Shown: positions 29,230 to 38,743 of the stretch, piece after piece | Position numbering within the stretch: the stretch's first letter is position 1 | How the letters are laid out: each line of letters opens with the position of its first letter | The notes under the pieces: generated by a model | The model's input: only the letters and a program-made list of their open reading frames with translations | The model's database searches: none | What the model was told of the DNA's origin: nothing | Position numbers and translations under genes: made by a program | NCBI GenBank assembly: GCA_034520725.1 | Contig: JAXHNH010000014.1 | Location: forward strand, 62,001 to 126,000 | From: Gracilimonas sp034520725 | GTDB lineage: Bacteria > Bacteroidota > Rhodothermia > Balneolales > Balneolaceae | Reading direction: 5' to 3' | DNA length: 64,000 bases

Positions 29230-30709
29230 CATTAAGTCATAAAACAGCAAGATTTTGTTACCTTCATTACCTACGTTGGTATTGTATTAGGTTTTATTTC
29301 TACCATTTATCTTTTTCCCAATTTTCTTGAACCTAATCAATATGGCCTTACCCGTCTGCTGCTGTCTGTTTCTTTTGTGTTCACTCAGTTTGCTCACCTG
29401 GGCATGAACAACACAGCGATCCGCTCCTTCCGATATTTTGAGGATAAAAATAACGATCACAAGAATTCCCTCCGTCCTTGTCGTTCCGATCACAGGCTTC
29501 CTACTATTTCTTGGGATCATATTCCTGTTTCTCGACTACCCGCCGATTTCCGACGATTATGCCTCAACCACTTTTTTTGAAGATTATTATCTCCTCCTGA
29601 TTCCTATTGTATTTGGTCTGCTCTACTTTGAAGTGATCAACAGTTACGTCCGCGCCCGCTTGCATTCTGTACCCGGATCGGTCATAAGTGAAATCATTCT
29701 GCGACTTATCACCATCGTGCTACTGGTTTTGTTTTGGTATGATTGGATCACCTTCGGACATTTCATGGTTGGCTTTGCATGCTCATATATTATTCAGCCT
29801 CTCCTGTTGCTGCTTTTTCTTTTTATGAAGGGCGAACTGTTCCTGAAACCTAATTTTGCCTATCTGAAAACAACCCTTGTAAAACGAATGGCCAACTATG
29901 GCCTATTTGCTGTTTTAGGTGGAATGACTACCCTAGTAGTTAACAACATCGATATCATCATGCTGGGGTCTTTAGCCGGACTGACGGTAAACCGGAGTGT
30001 ATGCCATTGCTTTTTATATTGGCAGTGTGATCATAGTCCCTCAGAGATCTCTTGGAAAGATCGCTCCTTCAGTGGTAGCCAAGCATCTGAAGGATAAAAA
30101 ATTATGATGAGATCGAACGGATTTACAAAAAGTTCTTCCATCAATCAAATGGTACCCGGGCTGCCGATGTTCATCGGCGCTGTGGCGAACCTTCATAACC
30201 TTAACGAAATCCTACCTGAAGCTTACGCTTCTGCCTCACCGGTGATCATTATCATTGGCCTATCCAAACTGATCGATATGACAGCAGGCATCAACGGAGC
30301 CATTATTCTAAACTCCAAGTACTATCGGTTTGATCTGATTTCCATGATCATCCTGATCATTTTTTTCAATCACCTTAAACTACTGGCTTATACCAATTTA
30401 TGGTATCACAGGAGCCGCTATCGCAACCGCTGCCTCATTGTTTTTATACAACCTTATCAAAGGTGTTTATGTATGGTTCAAATTTCAGATGCAGCCATTT
30501 TCCGCAAAGATTTTGCTTCTGCTCGGGTTGAGCTCCCTTAGTACTTTAGGGTTAGTGTGCAAACAGGACAGTTCTGATAACATTTATCATGGACATCTTC
30601 ATCAGGTCTGTTGCCATCACTCTTGTTTACAGTTTTGGGGTTCTGAGCTCTAACGTTATCTGAAGAAGTGAACAAGATCTGGAAGGATATCAAATCCAAA
30701 ATCCTCTGA
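29230..30709 (+). pseudogene. Polysaccharide (Wzx/MATE-like) flippase, frameshifted
   Basis: Segments in several frames give about 490 residues of mostly membrane helices. They read QQDFVTFITYVGIVLGFISTIYLFPNFL, then QYGLTRLLLSVSFVFTQFAHLGMNNTAIRSFRYF. These are followed by GIIFLFLDYPPISDDYASTTFFEDYYLLL, NYGLFAVLGGMTTLVVNNIDIIMLGSL and PQRSLGKIAPSVVAKHLKDKNYDEIERIYKKF, ending EVNKIWKDIKSKIL at the TGA 30707-30709. The pattern is that of MOP-superfamily flippases that export lipid-linked oligosaccharides. The 5' boundary is approximate, because an in-frame stop lies just before the first recognisable residue. It completes the glycan locus before hisS. Confidence 0.7.
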
Positions 30710-30779
30710 GACATTCTCCCCTGCTCCCCTTATCTTAGGGCGATATTTAGAATAGATTTCACTTCAACCCACATCACGC

Positions 30780-32036
30780 ATGGCAAAACCCAAGTACACT
30801 TCTCACGTTGGAATGGTAGATATACTTCCTGATGAATCTCCAAAATGGAGAGCACTGGAAAATATCATCCACGAGGAAGCGACTAAGTTCAATTACGAAG
30901 AAATACGTACACCTATCATGGAGCAAACGGAGCTGATCGTTCGTGGAATCGGTCAGCTTACGGATATCGTGTCTAAAGAGATCTTTGCGTTTGAGAAAGG
31001 TGACAGTCATTATGTGTTGCGACCTGAATTAACCGCACCGGTAGTTCGGTCCTATGTTGAGCATCACCTTGATCAGCGTGGCGGTTCACAAAAACTATAT
31101 TACATCGGACCAATGTTTCGCGCCGAAAAACCTCAAAAAGGCCGACAGCGTCAGTTCCACCAGTTTGGGGTTGAGGTCATTGGGAGTGATGATCCTGTTG
31201 CAGATGTGGAAACCATTGCATTTATGATGAGGATCTACGAGCGTATCGGTATTAAGAATTTTGAACTGAAATTGAACTCTGTTGGTGATCCTGAAAGCCG
31301 TGAAGCTTATAAAGAAGCTCTGCGGGATCATTTGAAACCCAATCTCTCTAAATTGAGTGAGGTATCACAGAACCGATTCGACAAGAACCCAATGCGAATT
31401 CTCGATTCCAAGGAACCCGAAGATCAGGAGTTCATTAAGAATGCGCCGGTCATTCAGGATTACCTCAACGAAGAAACCGCTGAGCATTTTGAAAAAGTTA
31501 CAACTTATCTCGATGATCTAGGGATCACTTACACCATCGACCCATACCTGGTTCGTGGAATGGATTACTACACACGAACGGCTTTTGAGCTGACATCCCC
31601 CGATCTCGGTTCACAGGATGCCCTTGCCGGTGGCGGTCGTTATGATCTTCTGGTTGAAGAAATTGGAGGTCAGCCTACCCCAGCCGTTGGCTTTGCCGCC
31701 GGAATGGAACGCCTTTTGATCGCCTGCGAAGAGTTGAGCATCGAACTGGCTGAGGAAAAGTCTGTGGATGTTTACTTCGTTACACTGGGAGATGCAGCCA
31801 GGTCATTTGCTATTACTCACTTACCAAAATTACGGGAAGCCGGCATATCGGCAACCATGGATTATATGAGCCGCTCCATGAAAGCTCAGATGAAAGATGC
31901 CAATCGTGAGAATGCCCACTACACTATTATCATAGGTGATAATGAGCTGAATGAGGGCAAGTTTACACTCCGAAATATGAAAGAGAGTGAAGAAGATTCG
32001 CTTACTTTTGATGAGATCCTTGCGAAGCTTGGTTAG
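30780..32036 (+). CDS. hisS: Histidyl-tRNA synthetase
   Basis: An intact 418-residue class II synthetase. Motif 1 region EEIRTPIMEQTELIVRGIG, motif 2 IGPMFRAEKPQKGRQRQFHQFGVEVIG, the histidine-specific loops LVRGMDYYTRTAFE and AGGGRYDLL, motif 3 AVGFAAGMERL, and the C-terminal anticodon-binding domain (VDVYFVTLGDAARSFA onward) are all in order. It charges tRNA-His. Length and residues are typical. It follows the flippase gene after 70 bases. Confidence 0.97.
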   Translation: MAKPKYTSHVGMVDILPDESPKWRALENIIHEEATKFNYEEIRTPIMEQTELIVRGIGQLTDIVSKEIFAFEKGDSHYVLRPELTAPVVRSYVEHHLDQRGGSQKLYYIGPMFRAEKPQKGRQRQFHQFGVEVIGSDDPVADVETIAFMMRIYERIGIKNFELKLNSVGDPESREAYKEALRDHLKPNLSKLSEVSQNRFDKNPMRILDSKEPEDQEFIKNAPVIQDYLNEETAEHFEKVTTYLDDLGITYTIDPYLVRGMDYYTRTAFELTSPDLGSQDALAGGGRYDLLVEEIGGQPTPAVGFAAGMERLLIACEELSIELAEEKSVDVYFVTLGDAARSFAITHLPKLREAGISATMDYMSRSMKAQMKDANRENAHYTIIIGDNELNEGKFTLRNMKESEEDSLTFDEILAKLG

Positions 32037-32200
32037 TAGCATTTGTATTGTCACAAGCGGGACGCTTGCAACAGACCGAGGCCACAACTATTAGGGTCGA
32101 GGATACGGTGAAGCGTTCTTAGCGGGATGTTTGGAATGAGTGATGAGGTTAGTTCACTACCACCTGCGTTCAACTCAACATTTTGATATTTTGAATTGAG

Positions 32201-32228
32201 TTACTGTATTACTATACTAATACAGTAA
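32201..32228. promoter_or_regulatory. Perfect palindromic operator candidate for the downstream GntR regulator
   Basis: TTACTGTATTA (32201-32211) and TAATACAGTAA (32218-32228) are exact inverted repeats around the 6-base spacer CTATAC, 15 bases before the ATG of the ABC operon. AT-rich palindromes of the form TGTA...TACA are typical of YtrA-subfamily GntR operators, and the last gene of the operon encodes such a regulator. Binding is an inference. Confidence 0.65.
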
Positions 32229-32243
32229 CCAAACTATTGCCTT

Positions 32244-33086
32244 ATGATTTCAATAAAAGATCTATCCTTCTCCTATAAAAGATCTAAACCTTTAATAAAG
32301 GAATTGGATCTTGAGCTACCTTCAGGAAACATCTACGGTCTTTTCGGTTTGAATGGAGCAGGAAAAACAACGCTTCTAAATATTATAACCGGGATGATAT
32401 TCCCAAAATCAGGTGCTTGTTATTTACATGCACAGGATACTAAAAAGAGGGCGGTTCAAACCTTAAGGGAGATGTATATAGTCCCGGAACAATTTGATTT
32501 GCCAAAAATTACCGGCAACAAATATGTAGAAACCCACCGGCCCTTTTATCCCAGGTTTGATGAGGATCTTATGTTAACCATCCTTAAAGAGTTTGAAGTA
32601 GATCTTTTACAAAACCTACTGCAGCTATCATTTGGTCAAAGGAAAAAATTTCTGATCGCATTTGCCATTGCTACCAATACAAAACTGCTGATTTTTGATG
32701 AACCCACAAACGGACTTGATATCCCATCAAAAAGTCAATTCCGCCGGATAATCGCTTCTTTGAATTTAGAAGAAAAATGTGTTCTAATATCAACCCATCA
32801 GGTTCGGGATCTGGGATCCATGATCGATCATCTAATTGTGTTGAAAAATGGATCTATAGTTTTTGATCATTCGGTTCAGGAAATAGAAAAACGGTTATCT
32901 TTTCAAAAAATTAACAGTGATTCATCAACGCCATATCTTTACGGGGAAGAGACTCTTGGAGAAATTCACGCAATTCTGCCCCCTAGTGATAACAGATCTC
33001 TGGAGCTCGATCTTGAACTTTTATTCAATGGCATCATTTCAAAAACGGATGAGATCAGTGAGCATTTTAATGGGGTTAAATCATGA
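32244..33086 (+). CDS. ABC transporter ATP-binding protein
   Basis: A 280-residue ATPase: Walker A GLNGAGKTT (about residues 36-44), signature LSFGQRKKF, Walker B LLIFDEPTNGLD, and H-loop STHQ. It also carries a C-terminal extension of about 70 residues of no known fold. The closest functional type is the ATPase of YtrB/CcmA-like export systems. Its stop overlaps the ATG of the permease gene by four bases (ATGA), and the permease overlaps the regulator gene, so the three form one translationally coupled operon. Substrate unknown. Confidence 0.92.
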   Translation: MISIKDLSFSYKRSKPLIKELDLELPSGNIYGLFGLNGAGKTTLLNIITGMIFPKSGACYLHAQDTKKRAVQTLREMYIVPEQFDLPKITGNKYVETHRPFYPRFDEDLMLTILKEFEVDLLQNLLQLSFGQRKKFLIAFAIATNTKLLIFDEPTNGLDIPSKSQFRRIIASLNLEEKCVLISTHQVRDLGSMIDHLIVLKNGSIVFDHSVQEIEKRLSFQKINSDSSTPYLYGEETLGEIHAILPPSDNRSLELDLELLFNGIISKTDEISEHFNGVKS

Positions 33087-33808
33087 ATACAACTTCAGAT
33101 AACATTTCAACGAACAGAATAGGCCACTTGTGTCGCAGGTATATAGCCATTAAAAGAAGTATGATCTTAATCGGTCTGGCTGCAATGATTAGCTTAATTG
33201 TTCTTATATCAGCTGCTATTAGCTACTATGATGGTGTAACTGCAAGATCTGCTACTTCTATCATTTTGTTTGCTTTTATGATCTTTAAGCTTACGGGATA
33301 TGCCTTAACAAGCACCATGTTTTATGAATTGAATTCCAACAGTACGGCTCCACAGTTTTACACTTTACCGGCTACTATGTTTGAAAAATTGATATCAGCG
33401 TGGTTGATCTCATTTGTAGCATATTCACTGGTTGGAATATCAGTTTTGTACATACTCAGTTTGTTAATAGGTCTTGATCCCACCTGGTTTTTCAATATCA
33501 AAGTGTTTAATGAAATATGGACTTATACAATTATACAATCTATTTTTTTGTTGGGTGCAGCTCATTTCAGGAGCAACAATTTTTTGAGTACCGTTGTGGC
33601 AATGCTAGGTGTGGTGATATTGTTTGGATTGTTAGCATTGGTAATATCAAATACCATATACCCTAAAGGCTGGTTTTTCAGAATACCAACTACGCTGTTT
33701 ACCTCATCGACTTCACGCATTATATCAACATGTATAATTACTTTAGTTGCCTCAACTTTCTTCATTTGGCTTTCTTATCTAAGGCTTAAGAAACAGCAGC
33801 TAACGTAA
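33083..33808 (+). CDS. ABC transporter permease subunit
   Basis: A 241-residue hydrophobic protein with about six predicted membrane helices, for example MILIGLAAMISLIVLISAAISYY, SIILFAFMIFKLTGYAL, LISFVAYSLVGISVLYILSLLIGL and VVAMLGVVILFGLLALVIS. There is no conserved permease motif by eye; the call rests on topology and on overlap with the ATP-binding gene upstream (4 bases) and the GntR gene downstream (1 base). The moderately conserved PQFYTLPATMFEKLISAW segment resembles permeases of this class in Bacteroidota. Substrate unknown, possibly an antibiotic or envelope stress compound. Confidence 0.8.
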   Translation: MNTTSDNISTNRIGHLCRRYIAIKRSMILIGLAAMISLIVLISAAISYYDGVTARSATSIILFAFMIFKLTGYALTSTMFYELNSNSTAPQFYTLPATMFEKLISAWLISFVAYSLVGISVLYILSLLIGLDPTWFFNIKVFNEIWTYTIIQSIFLLGAAHFRSNNFLSTVVAMLGVVILFGLLALVISNTIYPKGWFFRIPTTLFTSSTSRIISTCIITLVASTFFIWLSYLRLKKQQLT

Positions 33809-34170
33809 TGGACTTTTCTAAAGACATACCTCTATACAAACAAATTGAAGAGTATTTCTACAAACAGATCTTGAATAGAAAGTGGATGGAAGGTGATAAT
33901 CTGCCGTCTGTGCGTGAGGTTGCTGTTTTAATGGAGGTAAACCCAAACACAGCCCTACGGGCTTTTCATGAATTACAGGACCGTGAGATCTTATTCAACA
34001 AGCGAGGAGTTGGATACTTTGTTGCTGATAATGCTTTTCAAAAAGTTCAGAGTTTAAAGAAACAGGAATTTTTAGAGGTTACAATCCCAAGCCTCTTTAG
34101 GGACATGAAACTATTAGAAATCTCATTTCATGATCTAAAAGAACTTTATCAATCAAATGATTCACCGTGA
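33808..34170 (+). CDS. GntR-family transcriptional regulator, YtrA subfamily
   Basis: A 120-residue protein with an N-terminal winged helix: DIPLYKQIEEYFYKQILNRKW, GDNLPSVREVAVLMEVNPNTALRAFHELQDREILFNKRGVGYFV (about residues 5-78). The C-terminal tail of only about 40 residues is what defines YtrA members, which dimerise by a short two-helix element and have no large effector domain. Its start overlaps the permease stop by one base. YtrA regulators usually repress their own ABC operon, and a perfect palindrome sits just upstream of this one. Confidence 0.93.
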   Translation: MDFSKDIPLYKQIEEYFYKQILNRKWMEGDNLPSVREVAVLMEVNPNTALRAFHELQDREILFNKRGVGYFVADNAFQKVQSLKKQEFLEVTIPSLFRDMKLLEISFHDLKELYQSNDSP

Positions 34171-34231
34171 TAACGCTTTGGACTAAACCAAAGTCCAAAA
34201 CCTACCTCGATCAAATACCCACTCCCTATTA

Positions 34232-36325
34232 TTACAACATACCTTTTAATTCATTAATATCTTCCACTTCACCGATAATGGAAAGCTCATCGCCTTCCTG
34301 AAGAACTGTAATTCCATGAGGGATCTTGATCTCACCTCCCCGCCGGATAATGGTGATCAAACTTTGTCCCGGGAATGAAATCTCTTTGATCATCTTGCCG
34401 ATATATTGCTGAGTGTTGTCATCAGAATTAAGAGTAATCTTAATAAAACGCTCATCCCGTAGCATGATCTCTCTAAGTTCCTCATCATTGTCGGCTTTGC
34501 ACCATCTTTGTAAGAAGTTTTTGGAACCTACCATCTCTGCAATATGAGCCAGTATCCTTAGATGTTGTCCGGTATTTGCTTCGGAACTGACAAAGAATAT
34601 GATGCTATGCAGTTTCTGATCCTTATCACTATCCTTGCTGAGCTTTTTCTTGCTGTAGCCTTCGCGTATCCGTACCAACACCATTTCAGGTGATACATCT
34701 TTCTTCAGCCTTGCATGATTAAGAACCACACCTTCAGCTATCTGAATCGCAGAATTATCTGCTGAGCTAAAAAAGAGTTTTCGGAGTTCGTCTGTAGTAA
34801 CATTCAATTTCTCAGCCAGACTCTCAGCTGCTTTACTGAAGATCGTGTCGTAGTCTGTATCTGGAGAGAAATCCAACACATCAGCTCTTGCAACAAGCTC
34901 CTCATATGGATCTTCTTGCCTGAGTCCTTTCTCCCGAAGGATTCCACGCATTTCATGTTCAAGCCCCTGGTCTTTATTTTCACCTAAACGAGCGTGTACG
35001 TGAAAGATAGCCCCTTGACGCTCAACTTTATCTTCTGCATAATATTTATACCAAATAATTGAGGCAACGGTTACCGCCACTGTGAAGAGTATTGAAAGAA
35101 TTCCCATCTCAAAGATCAGTATAATTGAAAGTATGATACCTGCAATTTGTATCCATGGATACCAGGGAGACTTAAAGCCCGGGTCATACTCTTCGATCCT
35201 ACTCTCTCGCATAACAATGACCGAAAGGTTAAGCAGAGCAAACAATAATAACTGGAAAGCACTGGCTAATTTTGCAACTTCAGCAACATTAAAAGCCAGT
35301 AAGAAAAATAACATCAGTCCAACCGTTCCCAATACCGACCAATGAGGAGTACCCAATTTACCGACAGTGGCAAAATGTTTATTGACCAGTTTATCACGAG
35401 CCATTGCCATAGGGTATCTCGAAGCTGACATAATCCCTGCATTACCTGTTGAGGCAAATGCTGCAACAGCCGCAATTACCACTAATATCAACCCACCGGG
35501 CTCAGGCAGCCAATCTAGGAATACCTCACCGGCTGTTGCTACAGGAGTCAGGTCTTCACGGAAGGCATTGGGCTCAAGTAAAGCCACCATTATATAAACA
35601 CCAACCACATAAACAAAAACTGCTGTACCAATGGCCAGAAACATCCCAAGTGGTATATTTCGATCCGGGTTTTTCACTTCCTCAGCAATACTAGCCACCT
35701 TGGTCAGCCCGGCATAAGAAACGAACACCATACCAACAGTAGCAAAAAAGCCAAACACTCCGTCTGTAAAAAAGGGCTTAAATTGGTTTTCAGTGATCTC
35801 CCCGAAATTCATAGAAAAGACTTCAAAAACACCCTGAACTATGTAGAAGAACATGATGGTCACTAGAGCTGCAACCAGCACCTTTTGAAGCCAGGTCGTT
35901 TCCTTAGCCCCCACAATATTTAATATTCCGAATACAATGGTCAGAAATATTGCTACATACAGAACATTTACTTCATAGAATATTGCTATATAGGCCCCCA
36001 TACCGATGAGTGCAAACGCACTTTTGAGTACCAATGCCAACCATGAACCGAAACCGCCAATGGTTCCCAGCATGGGACCTAAACTTCGGTCAATAATATA
36101 ATAGGTCCCACCTGAACGTGGCAAGGCGGTTGCTAATTCTGCCACACTAAACATAGTGGGTAATACAATTATACCCGAAACAAGGTAGGCTAAAACTACA
36201 GATGGACCGGTTTCAGCTGCTGCCAAACCGGGTAAAAGGAAAAATCCGGAACTGAACATAGCACCGGTTGCTATCGCATATACATCCGAAAGACCTAATT
36301 CTTTCGCTAATTTTTTATGCTTCAT
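34232..36325 (-). CDS. APC-family amino acid permease fused to PTS EIIA-like and TrkA_C domains
   Basis: A 697-residue fusion. Residues 1-430 are an APC permease of 12 helices (YAIATGAMFSSGFFLLPGLAAAETGPSVVLAYLVSG in the source, then ATALPRSGGTYYIIDR). Residues about 460-610 resemble a type 2 EIIA (PTS_EIIA_2) domain, with IAEGVVLNHARLKKDVSPEMVLVRIREG carrying a His where EIIA-Ntr is phosphorylated. The last 75 residues (KITLNSDDNTQQYIGKMIKEI, then SLITIIRRGGEIKIPHGITVLQEGDELSIIG) are a TrkA_C/RCK_C domain. Transport may therefore be controlled by PTS phosphorylation and a small ligand. ptsH-ptsI lie 12 kb away. The substrate is unknown. Confidence 0.88.
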   Translation of the reverse strand: MKHKKLAKELGLSDVYAIATGAMFSSGFFLLPGLAAAETGPSVVLAYLVSGIIVLPTMFSVAELATALPRSGGTYYIIDRSLGPMLGTIGGFGSWLALVLKSAFALIGMGAYIAIFYEVNVLYVAIFLTIVFGILNIVGAKETTWLQKVLVAALVTIMFFYIVQGVFEVFSMNFGEITENQFKPFFTDGVFGFFATVGMVFVSYAGLTKVASIAEEVKNPDRNIPLGMFLAIGTAVFVYVVGVYIMVALLEPNAFREDLTPVATAGEVFLDWLPEPGGLILVVIAAVAAFASTGNAGIMSASRYPMAMARDKLVNKHFATVGKLGTPHWSVLGTVGLMLFFLLAFNVAEVAKLASAFQLLLFALLNLSVIVMRESRIEEYDPGFKSPWYPWIQIAGIILSIILIFEMGILSILFTVAVTVASIIWYKYYAEDKVERQGAIFHVHARLGENKDQGLEHEMRGILREKGLRQEDPYEELVARADVLDFSPDTDYDTIFSKAAESLAEKLNVTTDELRKLFFSSADNSAIQIAEGVVLNHARLKKDVSPEMVLVRIREGYSKKKLSKDSDKDQKLHSIIFFVSSEANTGQHLRILAHIAEMVGSKNFLQRWCKADNDEELREIMLRDERFIKITLNSDDNTQQYIGKMIKEISFPGQSLITIIRRGGEIKIPHGITVLQEGDELSIIGEVEDINELKGML

Positions 36326-36404
36326 ATTTTGATTAAATAGAATCTAAAGTTTAAAAAATATTGCAGATTGGAAACTGTGGCAATTTAAAACGCCAACTAT
36401 TATT

Positions 36405-36668
36405 TCAGTCATATGATTCGGTTTCTTCTGTATTTAAATCTTCAGAAGAATGAAAGGCCTTCCATAACCTGGCAGCCATTCTTATACCGTAACCAATTAT
36501 AATTAATCCGATTAACCCTTGTAGCTTTATACTTAACACCGGATGTAGATCAAATGCCTCAATTATAGCGTATTCTAAAAGTGCAGAGATCCCTATAATG
36601 GCGGTTAGCCATATCAACTCTTTAACTAATATTTTTAGTGCACTTTTATCCATTGCTTTACATCTCAT
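36405..36668 (-). CDS. Small two-helix membrane protein of unknown function
   Basis: An 87-residue protein with two hydrophobic stretches (WLTAIIGISALLEYAII and LQGLIGLIIIGYGI) and an acidic C-terminus (SSEDLNTEETESYD). I recognise no family. It lies between the APC fusion (79 bases downstream on the same strand) and the divergent CPA1 antiporter, so it may be expressed with the permease. The start could be MRCKAM or the second Met (MDKSAL, 15 bases later). Confidence 0.6.
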   Translation of the reverse strand: MRCKAMDKSALKILVKELIWLTAIIGISALLEYAIIEAFDLHPVLSIKLQGLIGLIIIGYGIRMAARLWKAFHSSEDLNTEETESYD

Positions 36669-36854
36669 TTTACATCAATAATAACACAACCCAAGTTAAA
36701 ATCCATAATCTTATGGTCAAAACCTCAATCATCAATAGTTATTAATGTTATTGAGGAACAGTTAACAACTTGTGATATACTTTATTTATCTTCAGCTTTT
36801 GAAATCATACCTACATACAATTAGCCGTTTTATATTACTACCTGACTACTCCTT

Positions 36855-38702
36855 ATGACAGAAAGTATTTTAATTGGAATAACCAGTGTAATTTTTTTCG
36901 GTGTTGGGGCTCAATGGGTAGGTTGGAAATTTAAACTACCGGCCATATTACTTTTGTTGCTATCCGGACTACTGGCTGGTCCCATATTAGGTTTAGTTAA
37001 ACCTGATGAGTTAATGGGCAATCTGTTAACTCCCTTCATCAATGTTTCAGTAGCCATAATTTTATTTGAGGGTGGCTTAAGCCTTAAGTTCTCAGAACTA
37101 AAAAATGTTGGCGGCGCCATAGGAAACCTGGTTAGCATCGGGGCTTTACTCACCTGGGTTTTAACTTCTGTAACAGCATATATGTTTTTTGGGTTTGGCT
37201 GGGAACTCGCAGTTTTATTGGGCGCCATTCTAATTGTGACTGGACCTACAGTTATTGTCCCCCTTTTAAGACAGGTAAGGCCCTCAGGTCAGGTAGGATC
37301 CATATTGAAATGGGAAGGTATCGTTATTGACCCAATTGGGGCAATGATCGCCGTTCTGGTATACGAAGTGATCCTGACCAGCGGATTTTCTGAAGCAACC
37401 AGTCTGGCTTTTATGAGTATTTTTAAAACCATTCTGTTTGGTTCTGTTTTAGGTCTGGCAGGGGCAGGTGTTCTCTATGGCTTGCTAAAGAAACATCTTC
37501 TGCCAGATTTCCTTCAAAATCCGGTAAGCTTGATGATCGTAATTCTCATCTTTACGATTTCTGATATTTTTCAGCATGAATCAGGACTGTGGGCTACCAC
37601 TTTAATGGGTGTTGTGTTAGCTAATCAGAAAGCAGCCAAAATCCATCATATTATCGAGTTTAAGGAAAACATCAGGCTATTACTGCTTTCAACTCTTTTC
37701 ATACTACTTGCAGCAAGAATTGAGCTGTCCAATCTGTTGGGCAACCTGAATCTGAACATGCTGGCATTTCTCTCCATTTTGATCATTGTGATAAGACCGG
37801 CAGCAGTCTACCTATCAACTATCTTTTCACCCCTTAGCTGGAGGGAAAAACTATTTCTATGCTGGATGGCACCAAGAGGAGTCGTTGCCGCTTCAATATC
37901 TTCCATATTTGCCATATCTCTTATGCAAAATGGTTTTCCCGAGGCAACACAACTTATCTCTATTGTGTTTATTACCATTATCAGCACAGTAGCAATTTAT
38001 GGATTGACAGCACCTTGGGTAGCCAGGAAATTGGGGGTTGCTAAACCCGTACCAACAGGATTTTTAATTATTGGCGCTCATAACTGGGCTATTGACCTCG
38101 CTAAAGAGATAGACAAACATGGTGTTAAAGTTCTCATTGCAGATTCTAACTGGCAAAATATCAGCAATGCCAAATCTAACGAACTTGATACCTATTATGG
38201 AAACGTCTTATCTGAGTACGCTCTCGATCATCTGAATCTGGATGGTGTAGGTAAACTAATTTCAGTTACTCCAAATGATGAGATTAACGCCCTAACTGCC
38301 ATACGCTTCTCTGAGCTATTTGGCCGTTCAAGAGTATATCAACTATCGCCAAGCGTTAAAAAGAAATCAGATGACAACGAGGATGGAATCATTCAAACCG
38401 GTCGTATTCTCTTCCAAAAAAATGCAACTTTTGACGCTCTGACACGGACTTACAAAGACGGTAAAAAAATTAAATCTACTCAACTTACTGAGGCATTTAC
38501 CTTTCAGAATTTCAAAGAAACACACGGGGATGAAGCCATTCCTTTATTTCTGGTTACAAATGACGAATCTATAGAACCTTTTACAACGGATAATCCACCG
38601 GTTCCACAACCCGGAAATATCTTGATATCTATGACAGATCCCGATGTGGCAACTCAAAGAAAACCTGAAAAAACTACACAGGAGAAGCTTGAAGAAGAAT
38701 AA
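36855..38702 (+). CDS. CPA1-type cation:proton antiporter with C-terminal TrkA_N-like domain
   Basis: A 615-residue protein. About 400 residues of Na+/H+ exchanger domain contain GVGAQWVGWKFKLPAILLLLLSGLLAGP, the NhaP-type FEGGLSLKF, GPTVIVPLLRQVRP and the core motif IDPIGAMIAVLVYE with the transport Asp. These are followed by a Rossmann-like TrkA_N/RCK domain starting VPTGFLIIGAHNWAIDLAKEIDKHGVKVLIADSN and a further about 100 C-terminal residues. Family members exchange Na+ or K+ for H+. The RCK-type domain suggests nucleotide or redox regulation. It is convergent with the CPA2 gene. Confidence 0.92.
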   Translation: MTESILIGITSVIFFGVGAQWVGWKFKLPAILLLLLSGLLAGPILGLVKPDELMGNLLTPFINVSVAIILFEGGLSLKFSELKNVGGAIGNLVSIGALLTWVLTSVTAYMFFGFGWELAVLLGAILIVTGPTVIVPLLRQVRPSGQVGSILKWEGIVIDPIGAMIAVLVYEVILTSGFSEATSLAFMSIFKTILFGSVLGLAGAGVLYGLLKKHLLPDFLQNPVSLMIVILIFTISDIFQHESGLWATTLMGVVLANQKAAKIHHIIEFKENIRLLLLSTLFILLAARIELSNLLGNLNLNMLAFLSILIIVIRPAAVYLSTIFSPLSWREKLFLCWMAPRGVVAASISSIFAISLMQNGFPEATQLISIVFITIISTVAIYGLTAPWVARKLGVAKPVPTGFLIIGAHNWAIDLAKEIDKHGVKVLIADSNWQNISNAKSNELDTYYGNVLSEYALDHLNLDGVGKLISVTPNDEINALTAIRFSELFGRSRVYQLSPSVKKKSDDNEDGIIQTGRILFQKNATFDALTRTYKDGKKIKSTQLTEAFTFQNFKETHGDEAIPLFLVTNDESIEPFTTDNPPVPQPGNILISMTDPDVATQRKPEKTTQEKLEEE

Positions 38703-38743
38703 GGCGCTATCTATTCAAAATTGATCTGATCATGCTCATTATA

